From Microbacterium testaceum (GTDB lineage: Bacteria; Actinomycetota; Actinomycetes; Actinomycetales; Microbacteriaceae), in the NCBI RefSeq assembly GCF_006539145.1, contig NZ_BJML01000013.1, positions 1-53,263 on the forward strand: DNA of 53,263 nucleotides, in the 5' to 3' direction. Every line of letters begins with the position of its first letter. Within the stretch, counting starts at the first letter, position 1. The notes beneath the pieces were generated by a model. The model did not search any database, was not told the DNA's origin, and was given only the letters and a program-made list of their open reading frames with translations. This document shows, in pieces, positions 43,049-51,843 of the stretch. Made by a program: the position numbers and the translations under genes.

Positions 43049-43698
43049 TCGAACCCACCCTCACCCTCGAGCGTCGCCTGCTCAAGGAGCACGCGATCGT
43101 CATCGCGTGCGACGAAGTCGGACGAGGAGCCCTGGCGGGCCCGGTCGCGGTGGGTGCTGCGGTGATCGACCCGGCTCGCTCGCGGAAGCGGGTCCCCCAG
43201 GGGCTTCGGGACTCCAAACTGGTCCCCGAGGCTCGCCGCCCCGAGGTCGCCGCGCGAGCGGCCGCCTTCGTGCAGCACAGTGCCGTGGGCTGGGCGAGCT
43301 CCGTCGAGGTGGACGAGATCGGCATCATCCGCGCGCTGGGCCTCGCCGCGGTCCGGGCTATCGCCGATCTGCGCGCTCACGGCGTGGTGCCCGAAGAGGC
43401 CCTGGTCATCCTCGACGGCAACCACGACTACATCACTCCCGCGGGGGAGTCGGGTCTGACGGTGCGGCCGATCATCAAGGCCGACCGTGACTGCGCGAGT
43501 GCGGCGGCGGCATCCGTCATCGCCAAGGTGGCGCGGGACACGCTCATGACCGGCCTGCACGACGATCACCCCGCCTACGGGTGGGCCCGGAACAAGGGGT
43601 ACGCGAGCCTCGACCATCGCGACGCGATCAGCGCTCACGGGATGAGTGTGCACCACCGGCACTCCTGGGCGATCGCGGCCGCACCGACCCTTTTCTGA
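43045..43698 (+). CDS. rnhB: Ribonuclease HII
   Basis: 217 residues. The acidic pair D23/E24 is in ACDEVGRGALAGPV, and the C-terminal segment has GYASLDHRDAI and HRHSW. It removes ribonucleotides from DNA hybrids. The GTG overlaps the lepB stop (GTGA), the common lepB-rnhB arrangement. Confidence 0.96.
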   Translation: MIEPTLTLERRLLKEHAIVIACDEVGRGALAGPVAVGAAVIDPARSRKRVPQGLRDSKLVPEARRPEVAARAAAFVQHSAVGWASSVEVDEIGIIRALGLAAVRAIADLRAHGVVPEEALVILDGNHDYITPAGESGLTVRPIIKADRDCASAAAASVIAKVARDTLMTGLHDDHPAYGWARNKGYASLDHRDAISAHGMSVHHRHSWAIAAAPTLF

Positions 43699-43784
43699 GC
43701 TTTCGCGGGCGCAGTCGGACGGACGCGCCCGAGGTGTCCTGCCGTGCGGCCGGGACGACAGCGCGCGCCTAGGATGGAACAACC

Positions 43785-44108
43785 ATGGATGACGACGTCT
43801 TCGAGGACTACGACCGCGAACTCGAGCTGGCCCTGTACCGCGAGTACCGCGATGTCGTTCGCCAGTTCACCTACGTGATCGAGACCGAGCGCCGGTTCTA
43901 TCTCGCGAACGACGTCAACGTCGTCCGCCGCGACACCGAGCACGACTTCTACTTCGAGATCTCGATGACCGACGTATGGGTGTGGGACATCTATCGCGCC
44001 GACCGGTTCGTGAAGTCCGTGCGCGTGCTCACCTTCAAGGACGTCAACGTCGAAGAGCTCTCGCGCCACGACTTCCAACTGCCCGACGAGCTCTCCCTCG
44101 ACAACTGA
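43785..44108 (+). CDS. DUF2469 family protein
   Basis: 107 residues, acidic, with many aromatic residues: EYRDVVRQFTYVIETERRF and DFYFEISMTDVWVWDIYRAD are near-invariant in this actinobacterial family. The function is unknown. It sits in its conserved place between rnhB and yraN. TAGGAT lies 9 nt before the ATG. The 86-bp gap upstream holds a GGGCGC/GCGCCC hairpin. Confidence 0.92.
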   Translation: MDDDVFEDYDRELELALYREYRDVVRQFTYVIETERRFYLANDVNVVRRDTEHDFYFEISMTDVWVWDIYRADRFVKSVRVLTFKDVNVEELSRHDFQLPDELSLDN

Positions 44109-44200
44109 GGGTCCTCCCCAGCCGGTCGGTTCCCGCCGCTGTCCCCGGATAGCGGTCTCCGTTCCTCGGGCGGGGTGGGACGGATGCCACGCTCTCGGGC

Positions 44201-44563
44201 ATGGCAGCGAAAGACGAACTCGGCAGAGCCGGCGAAGACCGCGCCGTCGCGTACCTGACGGACGACGGCTACCGCATCCTCACGCGTAATTGGCGATGCG
44301 CCCAGGGCGAGATCGACATCGTCGCCGTCCGTGCGGACACGCTCGTCGTGGTCGAGGTCAAGACCCGACGCAGCGAGGACTACGGACACCCCTTCGAGGC
44401 GATCGACGCGCGCAAGGCGCAGCGGCTCTGGCGTCTGGCGATGGCGTGGCTCGCAGCCCACCCTGACGAGGCGCGCGGGCGAACGCTTCGCGTCGACGCG
44501 ATCGGTTTGGTCGGATCCGATCCTGCGCGAGCTCGCCTCGAGCACCTCGAGGACGCGCTGTGA
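44201..44563 (+). CDS. YraN/UPF0102 family nuclease-like protein
   Basis: 120 residues. LGRAGEDRAVAYL and GEIDIVAVRADTLVVVEVKTR show the restriction-endonuclease-like core (E, D and EVK). Activity is not established for most members. It overlaps the comM-type gene by 4 nt and heads a block with DNA-processing genes. Confidence 0.9.
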   Translation: MAAKDELGRAGEDRAVAYLTDDGYRILTRNWRCAQGEIDIVAVRADTLVVVEVKTRRSEDYGHPFEAIDARKAQRLWRLAMAWLAAHPDEARGRTLRVDAIGLVGSDPARARLEHLEDAL

Positions 44564-46083
44564 CCCTCGCGCGCACCTGGGCCGTCGCCCTGTCGGGCCT
44601 CCACGGCGACCTGGTGGAGGTCGAGGCCGATGTGTCCTCTCAGACTCCGGAGTTCTCGATCATCGGCCTCGCCGACAAGGCTCTGGGCGAGGCGGGACGA
44701 CGCGTACGCGGCGCTTGCACCAACCGCGGGCTCGACCTGCCGAAGCGTCGGATCACCGTGAACCTCTCTCCGGCGAGCCTTCCCAAGCGCGGGTCGGGTT
44801 TTGACGTGGCGATCGCCGTCGCCGCTCTCGCCACGTCGATACGGATGGATGCCGTCCGCGTCGCGCAGACCGTGCACATCGGCGAGCTGGGGCTCGATGG
44901 GCGCCTTCGTCCCGTGCCCGGAGTGCTCCCGGCGGTGGTCGCGGCCCAGCGTGCGGGGTATCGGCGCGTCGTGGTCCCGGCAGCGAACGCCGCGGAGGCG
45001 GGGCTCATCGGCGACATCGAAGTGTTCGCGGCTTCGTGCCTCGCCGAGGTGGTGCGGTGGCACGGCGGGGCGAGCGATGCTCCAGACCTCGAGCCGGTCG
45101 CGGCACCGGCTCTCGGCGGCGGCGAGGACGAGCCGCTCGAACTGGCTGATGTCGTGGGGCAGGGGGATGCGGTCGACGCGTTGGTGGTGGCAGCAGCGGG
45201 TGGGCACCACCTCTTGATGAGCGGGCCACCGGGGGCAGGGAAGACGATGCTGGCCCGTCGGCTTCCCGGCATCCTGCCACCCCTCGACGACGAGGCGGCA
45301 TTGTCGGTCGCCTCTATCCGTTCCTTGTCGGGCGAGGCCGTGACACGCCTGTCCCGTACGCCTCCGTTCGAGAGCCCGCACCACGGGGCGACCGCCGCAG
45401 CGCTGATCGGCGGGGGATCCGGCGTCGTCAGGCCCGGGGCCATCGCACGCGCCAGCGAGGGAGTGTTGTTCCTGGACGAGGGCGGCGAATTCCCGGCGTC
45501 CGTTCTCGATGCTCTTCGACAGCCGCTGGAGAACGGCGTCATCCAGCTGCACCGTTCCGGAGTCGCGGCGACGTATCCGGCGCGGTTCCAGCTCGTCGTG
45601 GCGACCAACCCCTGTCCCTGCGGTCAGTACGGGGTACCGGGCGGTTCGTGCGAGTGCGCTCCGCAGGCGATTCGCCGGTATACGCGACGCCTGTCCGGGC
45701 CGTTGCTCGATCGCATCGACATCGATCTGCGGCTGCAGCGTGTGTCGACAGCGCGTCACGAGGGCGGTGCGCGATCGGTGTCGTCGGAACGGGCACGGCA
45801 TATCGTCGCCGAGGCGCGTGCGCGCGCGACGCGGAGGTGGGCCGCGACGCCGTGGCGCCGAAACGCCGACGTGCCCGGAACCTGGCTGCGTGGACCGGCG
45901 GCACCGTCCCCCGAGGTCGTGCGGCCCCTCGACACGGCCCTCCGTCGTGGAGCCCTGACGTTGCGCGGGTACGACCGGTTGCTGCGCGTCGCGTGGACGG
46001 TCGCCGATATCGCCGGGCATGACGAGTTGCGTTCCGACGATGTCGGTCGCGCTCTGTACCTGCGCCGGGGAGCGGGCGTATGA
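44560..46083 (+). CDS. YifB/ComM family Mg-chelatase-like AAA+ ATPase
   Basis: 507 residues. The N-terminal Lon-like domain (about 1-170) precedes Walker A GPPGAGKTML near 221-230 and Walker B GVLFLDEGGEFP near 300-310. The Cys-rich loop TNPCPCGQYG is a ComM hallmark. ComM is a branch-migration helicase in natural transformation. Start and stop both overlap neighbours (yraN by 4 nt, dprA by 4 nt), a compact recombination operon. Confidence 0.94.
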   Translation: MTLARTWAVALSGLHGDLVEVEADVSSQTPEFSIIGLADKALGEAGRRVRGACTNRGLDLPKRRITVNLSPASLPKRGSGFDVAIAVAALATSIRMDAVRVAQTVHIGELGLDGRLRPVPGVLPAVVAAQRAGYRRVVVPAANAAEAGLIGDIEVFAASCLAEVVRWHGGASDAPDLEPVAAPALGGGEDEPLELADVVGQGDAVDALVVAAAGGHHLLMSGPPGAGKTMLARRLPGILPPLDDEAALSVASIRSLSGEAVTRLSRTPPFESPHHGATAAALIGGGSGVVRPGAIARASEGVLFLDEGGEFPASVLDALRQPLENGVIQLHRSGVAATYPARFQLVVATNPCPCGQYGVPGGSCECAPQAIRRYTRRLSGPLLDRIDIDLRLQRVSTARHEGGARSVSSERARHIVAEARARATRRWAATPWRRNADVPGTWLRGPAAPSPEVVRPLDTALRRGALTLRGYDRLLRVAWTVADIAGHDELRSDDVGRALYLRRGAGV

Positions 46084-47234
46084 CGGGCTTCGTCGTCGAT
46101 CGCGACGAAGCCCGGAAGGCGCTCCAGGGACTCAGATCGACCGATGGAGCGGCCGCCGAGGCATATGCCCGGGCGGTGTGGAGCGTTCTCGTCGAGCCGG
46201 GCGACGGGGCGGCGGGTGAGCTCATCGCCGCGCACGGGGCGGCCGGGGCCCTGCATGTCGCGACGTCGGCTCAGGACGAGGAGGTCCGGGTGGCGCGCGC
46301 TCGCTGGCTTCCTCGACTGCGGCCTGAGGCGATAGACGCGGTGCTCGACGCCGCGCGTCGAGCGAGTGCCTCGCTGATCGTACCGGGGGATGACCAGTGG
46401 CCGGAGCGGCTCGACGATCTCGGCGTTCATGCGCCCGTAGCTCTCTGGCGACGTGGGGGAGGGGGCACGAGCGATCGTCCGACAGTGGCACTGGTGGGCG
46501 CGCGGGCGTCCACGGCCTACGGCGAGGGCGTGGCGGCCGACCTCGCGGCGGATCTCTCGGCGTCGGGCGCCGTGATCGTCTCGGGGGCGGCGTACGGAAT
46601 CGACGGGGCGGCTCATCGCGCGGCGCTGTCGACGGGAGGCATGACGGTCGCGTTCCTCGCCGGCGGCGTGGATCGCGCGTACCCCCGCGGGCACGAAAGC
46701 CTGCTCGCGAGGATCGCGAGCACCGGTGCGGTCTGGAGCGAGACGCCCTGCGGCGCGGCACCCACCAAGTGGAGGTTCCTCGCGCGCAATCGTCTCATCG
46801 CCGCGATGGCCGACGCGGTCGTGGTCGTCGAGGCAGGGTGGCGCAGCGGTTCGCTCAACACCGCCGCTCATGCCGCGAGCCTCGGCCGAGCGCTCGGGGC
46901 AGTACCCGGCCCGGTGACGAGCGCGGCATCCGCGGGCTGTCACCGCATCCTTCGCGACTACGGCGGGGTGTGCGTGACCTCCGCGGCGGATGTCCTCGAG
47001 ATGCTCGGCAGGGACGCGCGGGAGCCGGAGCGTCTCACGGATCGCACAGACGACACGACGAGGGTGTGCGATGCCCTTTCCCCGAGGTCGGCTCGTTCGA
47101 CGGCAGAGGTCGCACGCCGGAGCGGCCTGTCCGTCGCGGAGACCGGAGCCGTCCTCGGGTTCGCCGAACTCGAGGGGAGAGCCCGTCGCGATGACGACGG
47201 TCTCTGGATGGCGATGCATTCGAGATCAGAGTGA
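46080..47234 (+). CDS. dprA: DNA-processing protein DprA
   Basis: 384 residues. The Rossmann-like core has VGARASTAYGEGVAADLAA, VSGAAYGIDGAAHRAAL and FLARNRLIAAMADAVVVVEA (each family block). The C-terminal winged helix is RSTAEVARRSGLSVAETGAV. DprA loads RecA on incoming single strands. It is coupled to the comM-type gene by ATGA. Confidence 0.95.
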   Translation: MTGFVVDRDEARKALQGLRSTDGAAAEAYARAVWSVLVEPGDGAAGELIAAHGAAGALHVATSAQDEEVRVARARWLPRLRPEAIDAVLDAARRASASLIVPGDDQWPERLDDLGVHAPVALWRRGGGGTSDRPTVALVGARASTAYGEGVAADLAADLSASGAVIVSGAAYGIDGAAHRAALSTGGMTVAFLAGGVDRAYPRGHESLLARIASTGAVWSETPCGAAPTKWRFLARNRLIAAMADAVVVVEAGWRSGSLNTAAHAASLGRALGAVPGPVTSAASAGCHRILRDYGGVCVTSAADVLEMLGRDAREPERLTDRTDDTTRVCDALSPRSARSTAEVARRSGLSVAETGAVLGFAELEGRARRDDDGLWMAMHSRSE

Positions 47235-47300
47235 CGGGGGAATGCATGGGCGTCGCGCGTCGTCCCGCCTCCGTTGGTGATCAGCGGGCACTCTGGGTGA

Positions 47301-48302
47301 ATGCACCTGTCGGAGGCCGTGGAGGGCTACCTCGCCCATCTCGCCGACGTGCGTCGGCTGTCCGCCGCAACGGTGCGCGCATATCGGTCCGATCTCGCCG
47401 ACCTCGTCTCGGCTCTGGGCGATCGGCCCCTCGCTGACGTCGATGTGGAAGACCTGCGCGAGTGGCAGTGGCAGGCAGCCCGGTCCGGTCGGTCGAAGGC
47501 GACATCGGCGCGTCGAACCTCGACGCTGCGAGGACTCTTCGCATGGGCGGTCGAGCAAGAGATCGTCGTCGCCGACCCGTCGCAGCGACTGGTGTCGCCG
47601 AAGCGCGGGCGAACACTCCCCGCTGTGGCGACTGCGGAAGCACTGGAGGGGGTGCTCGCCGCCGCGGCCCAACGCGCCGACGGCGGAGATCCGGTCGCTG
47701 TGAGAGATCACGCCCTGCTCGAGATCCTCTATGGTTCGGGCGCGCGCGTCTCCGAGATCTGCGGTCTGGATCTCGACGACGTCGATCACGAGCGACGAAC
47801 CCTTCTGCTCCGCGGCAAGGGCGACAAAGACCGGGTCGTTCCGTTCGGGCTGCCGGCGTCGCGGGCGCTGGAGGCGTACCTGGTGCGGGCGCGGCCGGTA
47901 TTGCGGGCTCGCGCGCTCGAGGCGACCGTATCGATCGGAAGCGCCAGGAACGGGGGCCCTTCGGAGGGGAGCGGGCCAGCTCGAGGCGAGCGACACGCCG
48001 CCCGCGCGCGCACCGACGCCGCGGGTCGCGCCGTCTTCCTCGGCGCGAGAGGGGCCCGGCTCGGTCCGCGAGCCGTTCACGAGCTCGTCTCGAGGACCGT
48101 CGCCCCGAGTGTCGGCGAGGAGGTGCTCGGTCCGCACGCGCTCCGCCACTCCGCGGCGACGCACCTGCTCGACGGCGGCGCCGACCTGCGCGCGGTCCAG
48201 GAGATCCTCGGTCACGCGAGCCTGGGGACGACGCAGATCTACACGCACGTCTCGGCCGAACGACTGCGCGAGGCCTACCGCCTCGCGCACCCGAGAGCCT
48301 GA
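47301..48302 (+). CDS. xerC: Tyrosine recombinase XerC-type
   Basis: 333 residues. The catalytic set is R149 (GSGARVSE), K173 (RGKGDKDR), H279/R282 (PHALRHSAATHLL), H305 and nucleophile Y314 (GTTQIYTH). It would resolve chromosome dimers at dif. It carries an unusual insertion of about 35 residues (about 206-241), rich in Gly/Arg/Ala, between the K-strand and the HxxR helix. The ATG has only a weak ribosome binding site. It follows dprA after 66 nt. Confidence 0.93.
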   Translation: MHLSEAVEGYLAHLADVRRLSAATVRAYRSDLADLVSALGDRPLADVDVEDLREWQWQAARSGRSKATSARRTSTLRGLFAWAVEQEIVVADPSQRLVSPKRGRTLPAVATAEALEGVLAAAAQRADGGDPVAVRDHALLEILYGSGARVSEICGLDLDDVDHERRTLLLRGKGDKDRVVPFGLPASRALEAYLVRARPVLRARALEATVSIGSARNGGPSEGSGPARGERHAARARTDAAGRAVFLGARGARLGPRAVHELVSRTVAPSVGEEVLGPHALRHSAATHLLDGGADLRAVQEILGHASLGTTQIYTHVSAERLREAYRLAHPRA

Positions 48303-48403
48303 CGGACGGGTCGCCGGGTGGTGTTTCGCGCCCGCGTCCCCGCGACCGGATGACCGCCTGCCGTGCCGACGGTGAAACGCGTGCGAACCTGCGCGTGACG
48401 CCC

Positions 48404-48415
48404 TAGCGTGGAGCC
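48404..48415 (+). promoter_or_regulatory. Probable -10 box for the DUF3060 lipoprotein gene
   Basis: TAGCGT (48404-48409) lies 6 nt before the GTG at 48416. Confidence 0.55.
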
Positions 48416-49033
48416 GTGAACCTTCACCGCTCGGTGCCTGCCGCTCTCGGCGTGCTCGCCCTCGCCGGTGTGCTCAGCGCCTGCAGCATGACTCCCGAGC
48501 CCGTCGAGACCCGACTCCCTCCGGAACGAGCGGCGTCGAGCGCTCCGTCCTCGGCCGCGGTCCCGTCCCCGTCGGTCGTGACCATCTCTCCCGCCCCCGT
48601 CTCGACGGGCGCCCCCAGCGGTCCCCCCGCGAATGCATCGGGTGACACCGTGTCCTGCGGTGACGGCGGTACGCAATCGGTGTCGGGGTCCGAGCAGACC
48701 GTCCGAGTCGTCGGGACCTGTGCCGAACTCACGGTCTCGGGCTCCGCCCTCACGGTCGACGCCTCGGCGGCATCCATCGGCACCCTGCGAATCTCGGGAG
48801 ACCGCGCGCGCGTGGACGCCGCCGCGATCGACGCGCTCGTCGTCCAGGGCAACGACGGCTCGGTCCATTCCGCGGGTGCCATCGGCAGCGTCGACGTGAG
48901 CGGAGACCGCTCGACGGTCGACGCCAAAGGCGCGGTGTCTTCCGTGACCGTCCGCGGGCAGGACAACGTCGTGCGAGCCTCGGGCGGCGTCGGGACGCAG
49001 ACCGTCGAGGGCCGCGGCAACCAGATCGGTTGA
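48416..49033 (+). CDS. DUF3060-type lipoprotein
   Basis: 205 residues. Lipobox LSAC gives C23. A Pro/Ser/Thr linker (about 30-80) leads to a repetitive beta-rich domain with recurring SGS/SGD and TVxA units, typical of DUF3060 right-handed repeats. The function is unknown; it is surface anchored. It converges on the M23 peptidase with 6 nt between stops. Confidence 0.85.
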   Translation: MNLHRSVPAALGVLALAGVLSACSMTPEPVETRLPPERAASSAPSSAAVPSPSVVTISPAPVSTGAPSGPPANASGDTVSCGDGGTQSVSGSEQTVRVVGTCAELTVSGSALTVDASAASIGTLRISGDRARVDAAAIDALVVQGNDGSVHSAGAIGSVDVSGDRSTVDAKGAVSSVTVRGQDNVVRASGGVGTQTVEGRGNQIG

Positions 49034-49039
49034 GCCCAC

Positions 49040-49537
49040 TCAGCAGCACGGCAGAAGCACGGCCCGTGGCACGCCGCCCAGCAACCTCAGCGGGTTGACG
49101 TACTCGCCCCGTAACCGCACGCCGAAGTGGACGGTACCGGGCCGGGTGTGGCCCTCGTCGGAGACCGTGCCGACGGGCGCACCGCGGGCGACCGGGTCGC
49201 CCGCGGCGAGATCTGTGCTGACGGGCTCCAACGTCGTCACGAGACCGCCGCCGTGGTCGATCGTGACGATGCTGCGACCGGCCACCATCCCGACGAACGC
49301 CACGCGTCCGTCCGCGGGCGAACGGACCGCGTCCGCTCGCAGATCGACGCCCCGGTGCCCCGGACCGTACGCGTGCGCGGGCGCGATGAACGGTCGTGTC
49401 ACCTCGACGGGCGTCACGGGCCACACCCATCCGAGATCGGCGAGTCGATCGCCTTCCACGGCGTCGGCTCGCGTCACGGCGAGCATCACCGCGATCAGCG
49501 CGATCAGGCTCACACAGCGGAGGGATGCCGAGATCAT
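49040..49537 (-). CDS. M23 family (LytM-like) peptidase, possibly degenerate
   Basis: 165 residues from the ATG at 49537. A signal-like hydrophobic segment (about 6-20) precedes the M23 fold: zinc ligands H and D in GHRGVDLRA, then GRVAFVG and [14 protein letters not shown]. The final HxH motif reads TVHFG, so the first histidine (general base in LytM) is Thr. Many actinobacterial homologues also vary here, so it may bind rather than cut peptidoglycan. The true start is uncertain; the open frame continues upstream to 49774 but without a signal sequence. Confidence 0.8.
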   Translation of the reverse strand: MISASLRCVSLIALIAVMLAVTRADAVEGDRLADLGWVWPVTPVEVTRPFIAPAHAYGPGHRGVDLRADAVRSPADGRVAFVGMVAGRSIVTIDHGGGLVTTLEPVSTDLAAGDPVARGAPVGTVSDEGHTRPGTVHFGVRLRGEYVNPLRLLGGVPRAVLLPCC

Positions 49538-49633
49538 CCGGGAAGTCTTGCGCGCGGGCGTCTCGTCCGCGGGCGAAGCAGCGGCACCGGGGAAAGGTCG
49601 CCCCCGGCATGCGGGTGGGGAGGACCGGTCCTG

Positions 49634-49851
49634 TATGCTGGACCTTGCATCTCGCTTGTCGGGATGACTCCGCGTGCCCACAGCGCACCGCGTGGCCTCT
49701 CGGGGCAGCGCACCGCGCGGCATCCACACCCCCTGGTCCTTCGCTTCGGCGAGTGGCGGGTGTGCGCCGGGCACCAGGCTCGTCAGACGGACCGTCTGGC
49801 GCGAACAACCACAACCACGGCGCGAAAGCGCCCAGAAACAGGAGTACGACC
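49634..49851 (+). promoter_or_regulatory. rpsB promoter and long structured leader
   Basis: TATGCT (49634-49639) is a likely -10, giving a leader of about 205 nt. Within it CACACCC (49725-49731) pairs with GGGTGTG (49758-49764), and CAGACGG (49784-49790) with CCGTCTG (49792-49798). This fills the 314-bp gap between the M23 gene start and rpsB. A leader of this size suggests autogenous control by S2 or another ribosomal signal (inference). Confidence 0.5.
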
Positions 49852-50721
49852 ATGGCCGTCGTCACCATCCGCCAGCTGCTCGACAGCGGCGTTCACTTCG
49901 GACACCAGACCCGCCGGTGGAACCCGAAGGTGAAGCGCTTCATCCTCACCGAGCGCTCCGGCATCCACATCATCGACCTGCAGCAGTCGCTCGGGTACAT
50001 CGACAAGGCGTACGAGTTCGTCAAGGAGACCGTCGCGCACGGCGGCACCATCCTCTTCGTCGGCACCAAGAAGCAGGCGCAGGAAGTCCTCGCCGAGCAG
50101 GCGACCCGCGTGGGCCAGCCCTACGTCAACCAGCGCTGGCTCGGTGGCCTTCTCACCAACTTCCAGACGGTGTCGAAGCGCCTCGCCCGCATGAAGGAGC
50201 TCGAGGAGCTCGACTACGAGAACCCCGCCGAGAGCGGCTTCACCAAGAAGGAGCTCCTGCTCAAGAAGCGCGAGCTCGACAAGCTGCACAAGTCGCTCGG
50301 TGGTATCCGCAACCTGCAGAAGACCCCGTCGGCCATCTGGGTCGTCGACGCCAAGCGCGAGCACCTCGCCGTCGACGAGGCCAAGAAGCTCGGCATCCCC
50401 GTGATCGGCATCCTCGACACGAACGCCGACCCCGACGAGTTCCAGTACCCGATCCCCGGCAACGACGACGCGATCCGCTCGGTGAGCCTGCTCACGCGCA
50501 TCATCGCCGACGCCGCCGCCGAGGGCCTGATCCAGCGTCACCAGCCCGCCGGTGAGGAAGAGGCCGCCGAGCCTCTCGCCGAGTGGGAGCGCGAGCTCCT
50601 CGAGGCGCCCGCCGAGTCGACCGAGGCTCCGGCTGCCGAGTCGGCCGAGGCGCCCGCCGCTGAGTCGACCGAGGCCGCCGAGACCGAGGCTGCTGACGCC
50701 GAGGCCACCGACAGCAAGTAA
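49852..50721 (+). CDS. rpsB: 30S ribosomal protein S2
   Basis: 289 residues. [31 protein letters not shown] and [10 protein letters not shown] are S2 signatures. The last ~50 residues are an Ala/Glu/Thr-rich tail made of repeated [14 protein letters not shown] units. The ATG at 49852 has AGGAG 8 nt upstream; the frame is open far upstream but without homology. tsf follows. Confidence 0.97.
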   Translation: MAVVTIRQLLDSGVHFGHQTRRWNPKVKRFILTERSGIHIIDLQQSLGYIDKAYEFVKETVAHGGTILFVGTKKQAQEVLAEQATRVGQPYVNQRWLGGLLTNFQTVSKRLARMKELEELDYENPAESGFTKKELLLKKRELDKLHKSLGGIRNLQKTPSAIWVVDAKREHLAVDEAKKLGIPVIGILDTNADPDEFQYPIPGNDDAIRSVSLLTRIIADAAAEGLIQRHQPAGEEEAAEPLAEWERELLEAPAESTEAPAAESAEAPAAESTEAAETEAADAEATDSK

Positions 50722-50774
50722 GCCGCGAGGCATTCCGTTCGCCTTCGCGTGATCGGTGCGCCACCCGCACAGGC

Positions 50775-50830
50775 TACGATCCGGCGGGGTCGTGACGGCT
50801 CCCTCTTGTGGGAGCGACACGGCCCCGCCG
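50775..50830 (+). promoter_or_regulatory. Hairpin and possible promoter between rpsB and tsf
   Basis: Arms at 50782-50794 and 50818-50830 pair over 13 bp (one G-U), with an inner stem GCTCCC/GGGAGC (50798-50803 with 50809-50814). TACGAT at 50775-50780 could be a -10, placing the hairpin at the very 5' end of a tsf mRNA. It could also attenuate read-through from rpsB. Confidence 0.55.
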
Positions 50831-50871
50831 GGCTCACATCTAGAACGCAAACGACAAGGAGACGCCACACC

Positions 50872-51699
50872 ATGGCAAACTTCACGATCGCCGACATCAA
50901 GGCTCTGCGCGAGCAGCTCGGCACGGGCATGGTCGACACCAAGAAGGCGCTCGAAGAGGCCGACGGCGACGTCGAGAAGGCCGTCGAGATCCTGCGCCTC
51001 AAGGGTGCCAAGGGCAACGCCAAGCGCGCCGACCGTTCGACCAGCGAGGGCCTCGTCGCCGCGCGCGAGAACGACGGATCCGTGACCCTGCTCGAACTCG
51101 CCTGCGAGACCGACTTCGTCGCAAAGAACGAGCGCTTCATCGCTCTGGCCGACAAGGTCGTCGACGCGGCTGCCGCCGCCGGTGCGGACTCGGTCGAGGC
51201 CGCCCTGGCCGCCGACGCCGACGGCAAGACCGTCGAGCAGCTCATCTCGGACGAAGCCGCCATCATCGGTGAGAAGGTCGAGCTCCGTCGCGTGCGCACC
51301 ATCTCGGGCGACAAGTTCGAGGTCTACCTGCACAAGACCAGCAAGGACCTGCCCCCGCAGGTCGGCGTGGTCCTCGCCTACTCGGGCGACGACGCCGAGA
51401 CCGCTCGCTCGATCGCGCAGCACATCTCGTTCGCGAACCCCTCGTACCTCACTCGTGACGCCGTGCCCGAGGCAGACGTCGAGAAGGAGCGCGAGATCGT
51501 CACCGAGATCTCGCGCAACGAGGGCAAGCCCGAGGCCGCCCTGCCGAAGATCGTCGAGGGACGCGTCAACGCGTTCTTCAAGCAGGTCTCGCTGCTCGAC
51601 CAGGACTACGCGAAGGACAACAAGCTGTCCGTCGCAAAGGTCGCGTCCGACGCCGGTCTCACGCTGACCGACTTCGCCCGCTTCAAGGTCGGCGCGTAA
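50872..51699 (+). CDS. tsf: Elongation factor Ts
   Basis: 275 residues. The UBA-like N-terminus is IKALREQLGTGMVDTKKAL, and the EF-Tu-binding TDFVAKNERF begins at T80. It recycles EF-Tu-GDP. AAGGAGA lies upstream of the ATG. A repeat and a strong terminator follow the stop. Confidence 0.97.
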   Translation: MANFTIADIKALREQLGTGMVDTKKALEEADGDVEKAVEILRLKGAKGNAKRADRSTSEGLVAARENDGSVTLLELACETDFVAKNERFIALADKVVDAAAAAGADSVEAALAADADGKTVEQLISDEAAIIGEKVELRRVRTISGDKFEVYLHKTSKDLPPQVGVVLAYSGDDAETARSIAQHISFANPSYLTRDAVPEADVEKEREIVTEISRNEGKPEAALPKIVEGRVNAFFKQVSLLDQDYAKDNKLSVAKVASDAGLTLTDFARFKVGA

Positions 51700-51720
51700 C
51701 CCTTCGACAGGCTCAGGGCC
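51700..51720. repeat. Short palindromic intergenic repeat
   Basis: CCCTTCGACAGGCTCAGGG starts directly after the tsf stop. This near-palindrome is a widespread intergenic motif in many bacterial genomes, known to me from experience. Only one copy was noticed here. Confidence 0.55.
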
Positions 51721-51727
51721 CGTCATG

Positions 51728-51760
51728 AGGCCCGGGATGCCACGGCATCCCGGGCCTTTT
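51728..51760 (+). terminator. Rho-independent terminator after tsf
   Basis: AGGCCCGGGATGCC (51728-51741) is followed by its full complement ending at 51757, with a tiny loop, then TTTT. It is the only hairpin in the window with a clear T-run. Confidence 0.9.
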
Positions 51761-51843
51761 CCCTGCCCGCGCCTCGTGCCGCCTCCGGCATTCCGGTGGC
51801 GGGAGGCGGGGGATAGTTTGTTCAAGACGAGAGGACATCACAC

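Noticed and set aside
44380..46020. Long minus-strand frame opposite the comM-type gene, and a similar one at 45756..47219
   Set aside because: Arg/Pro/His-rich mirror sequences without motifs; the plus-strand AAA+ ATPase and DprA are certain.
49783..51825. A 680-codon minus-strand frame opposite rpsB and tsf
   Set aside because: Its Leu/Gly/Asp-rich repetitive sequence mirrors the codons of rpsB and tsf; no domain is recognisable.
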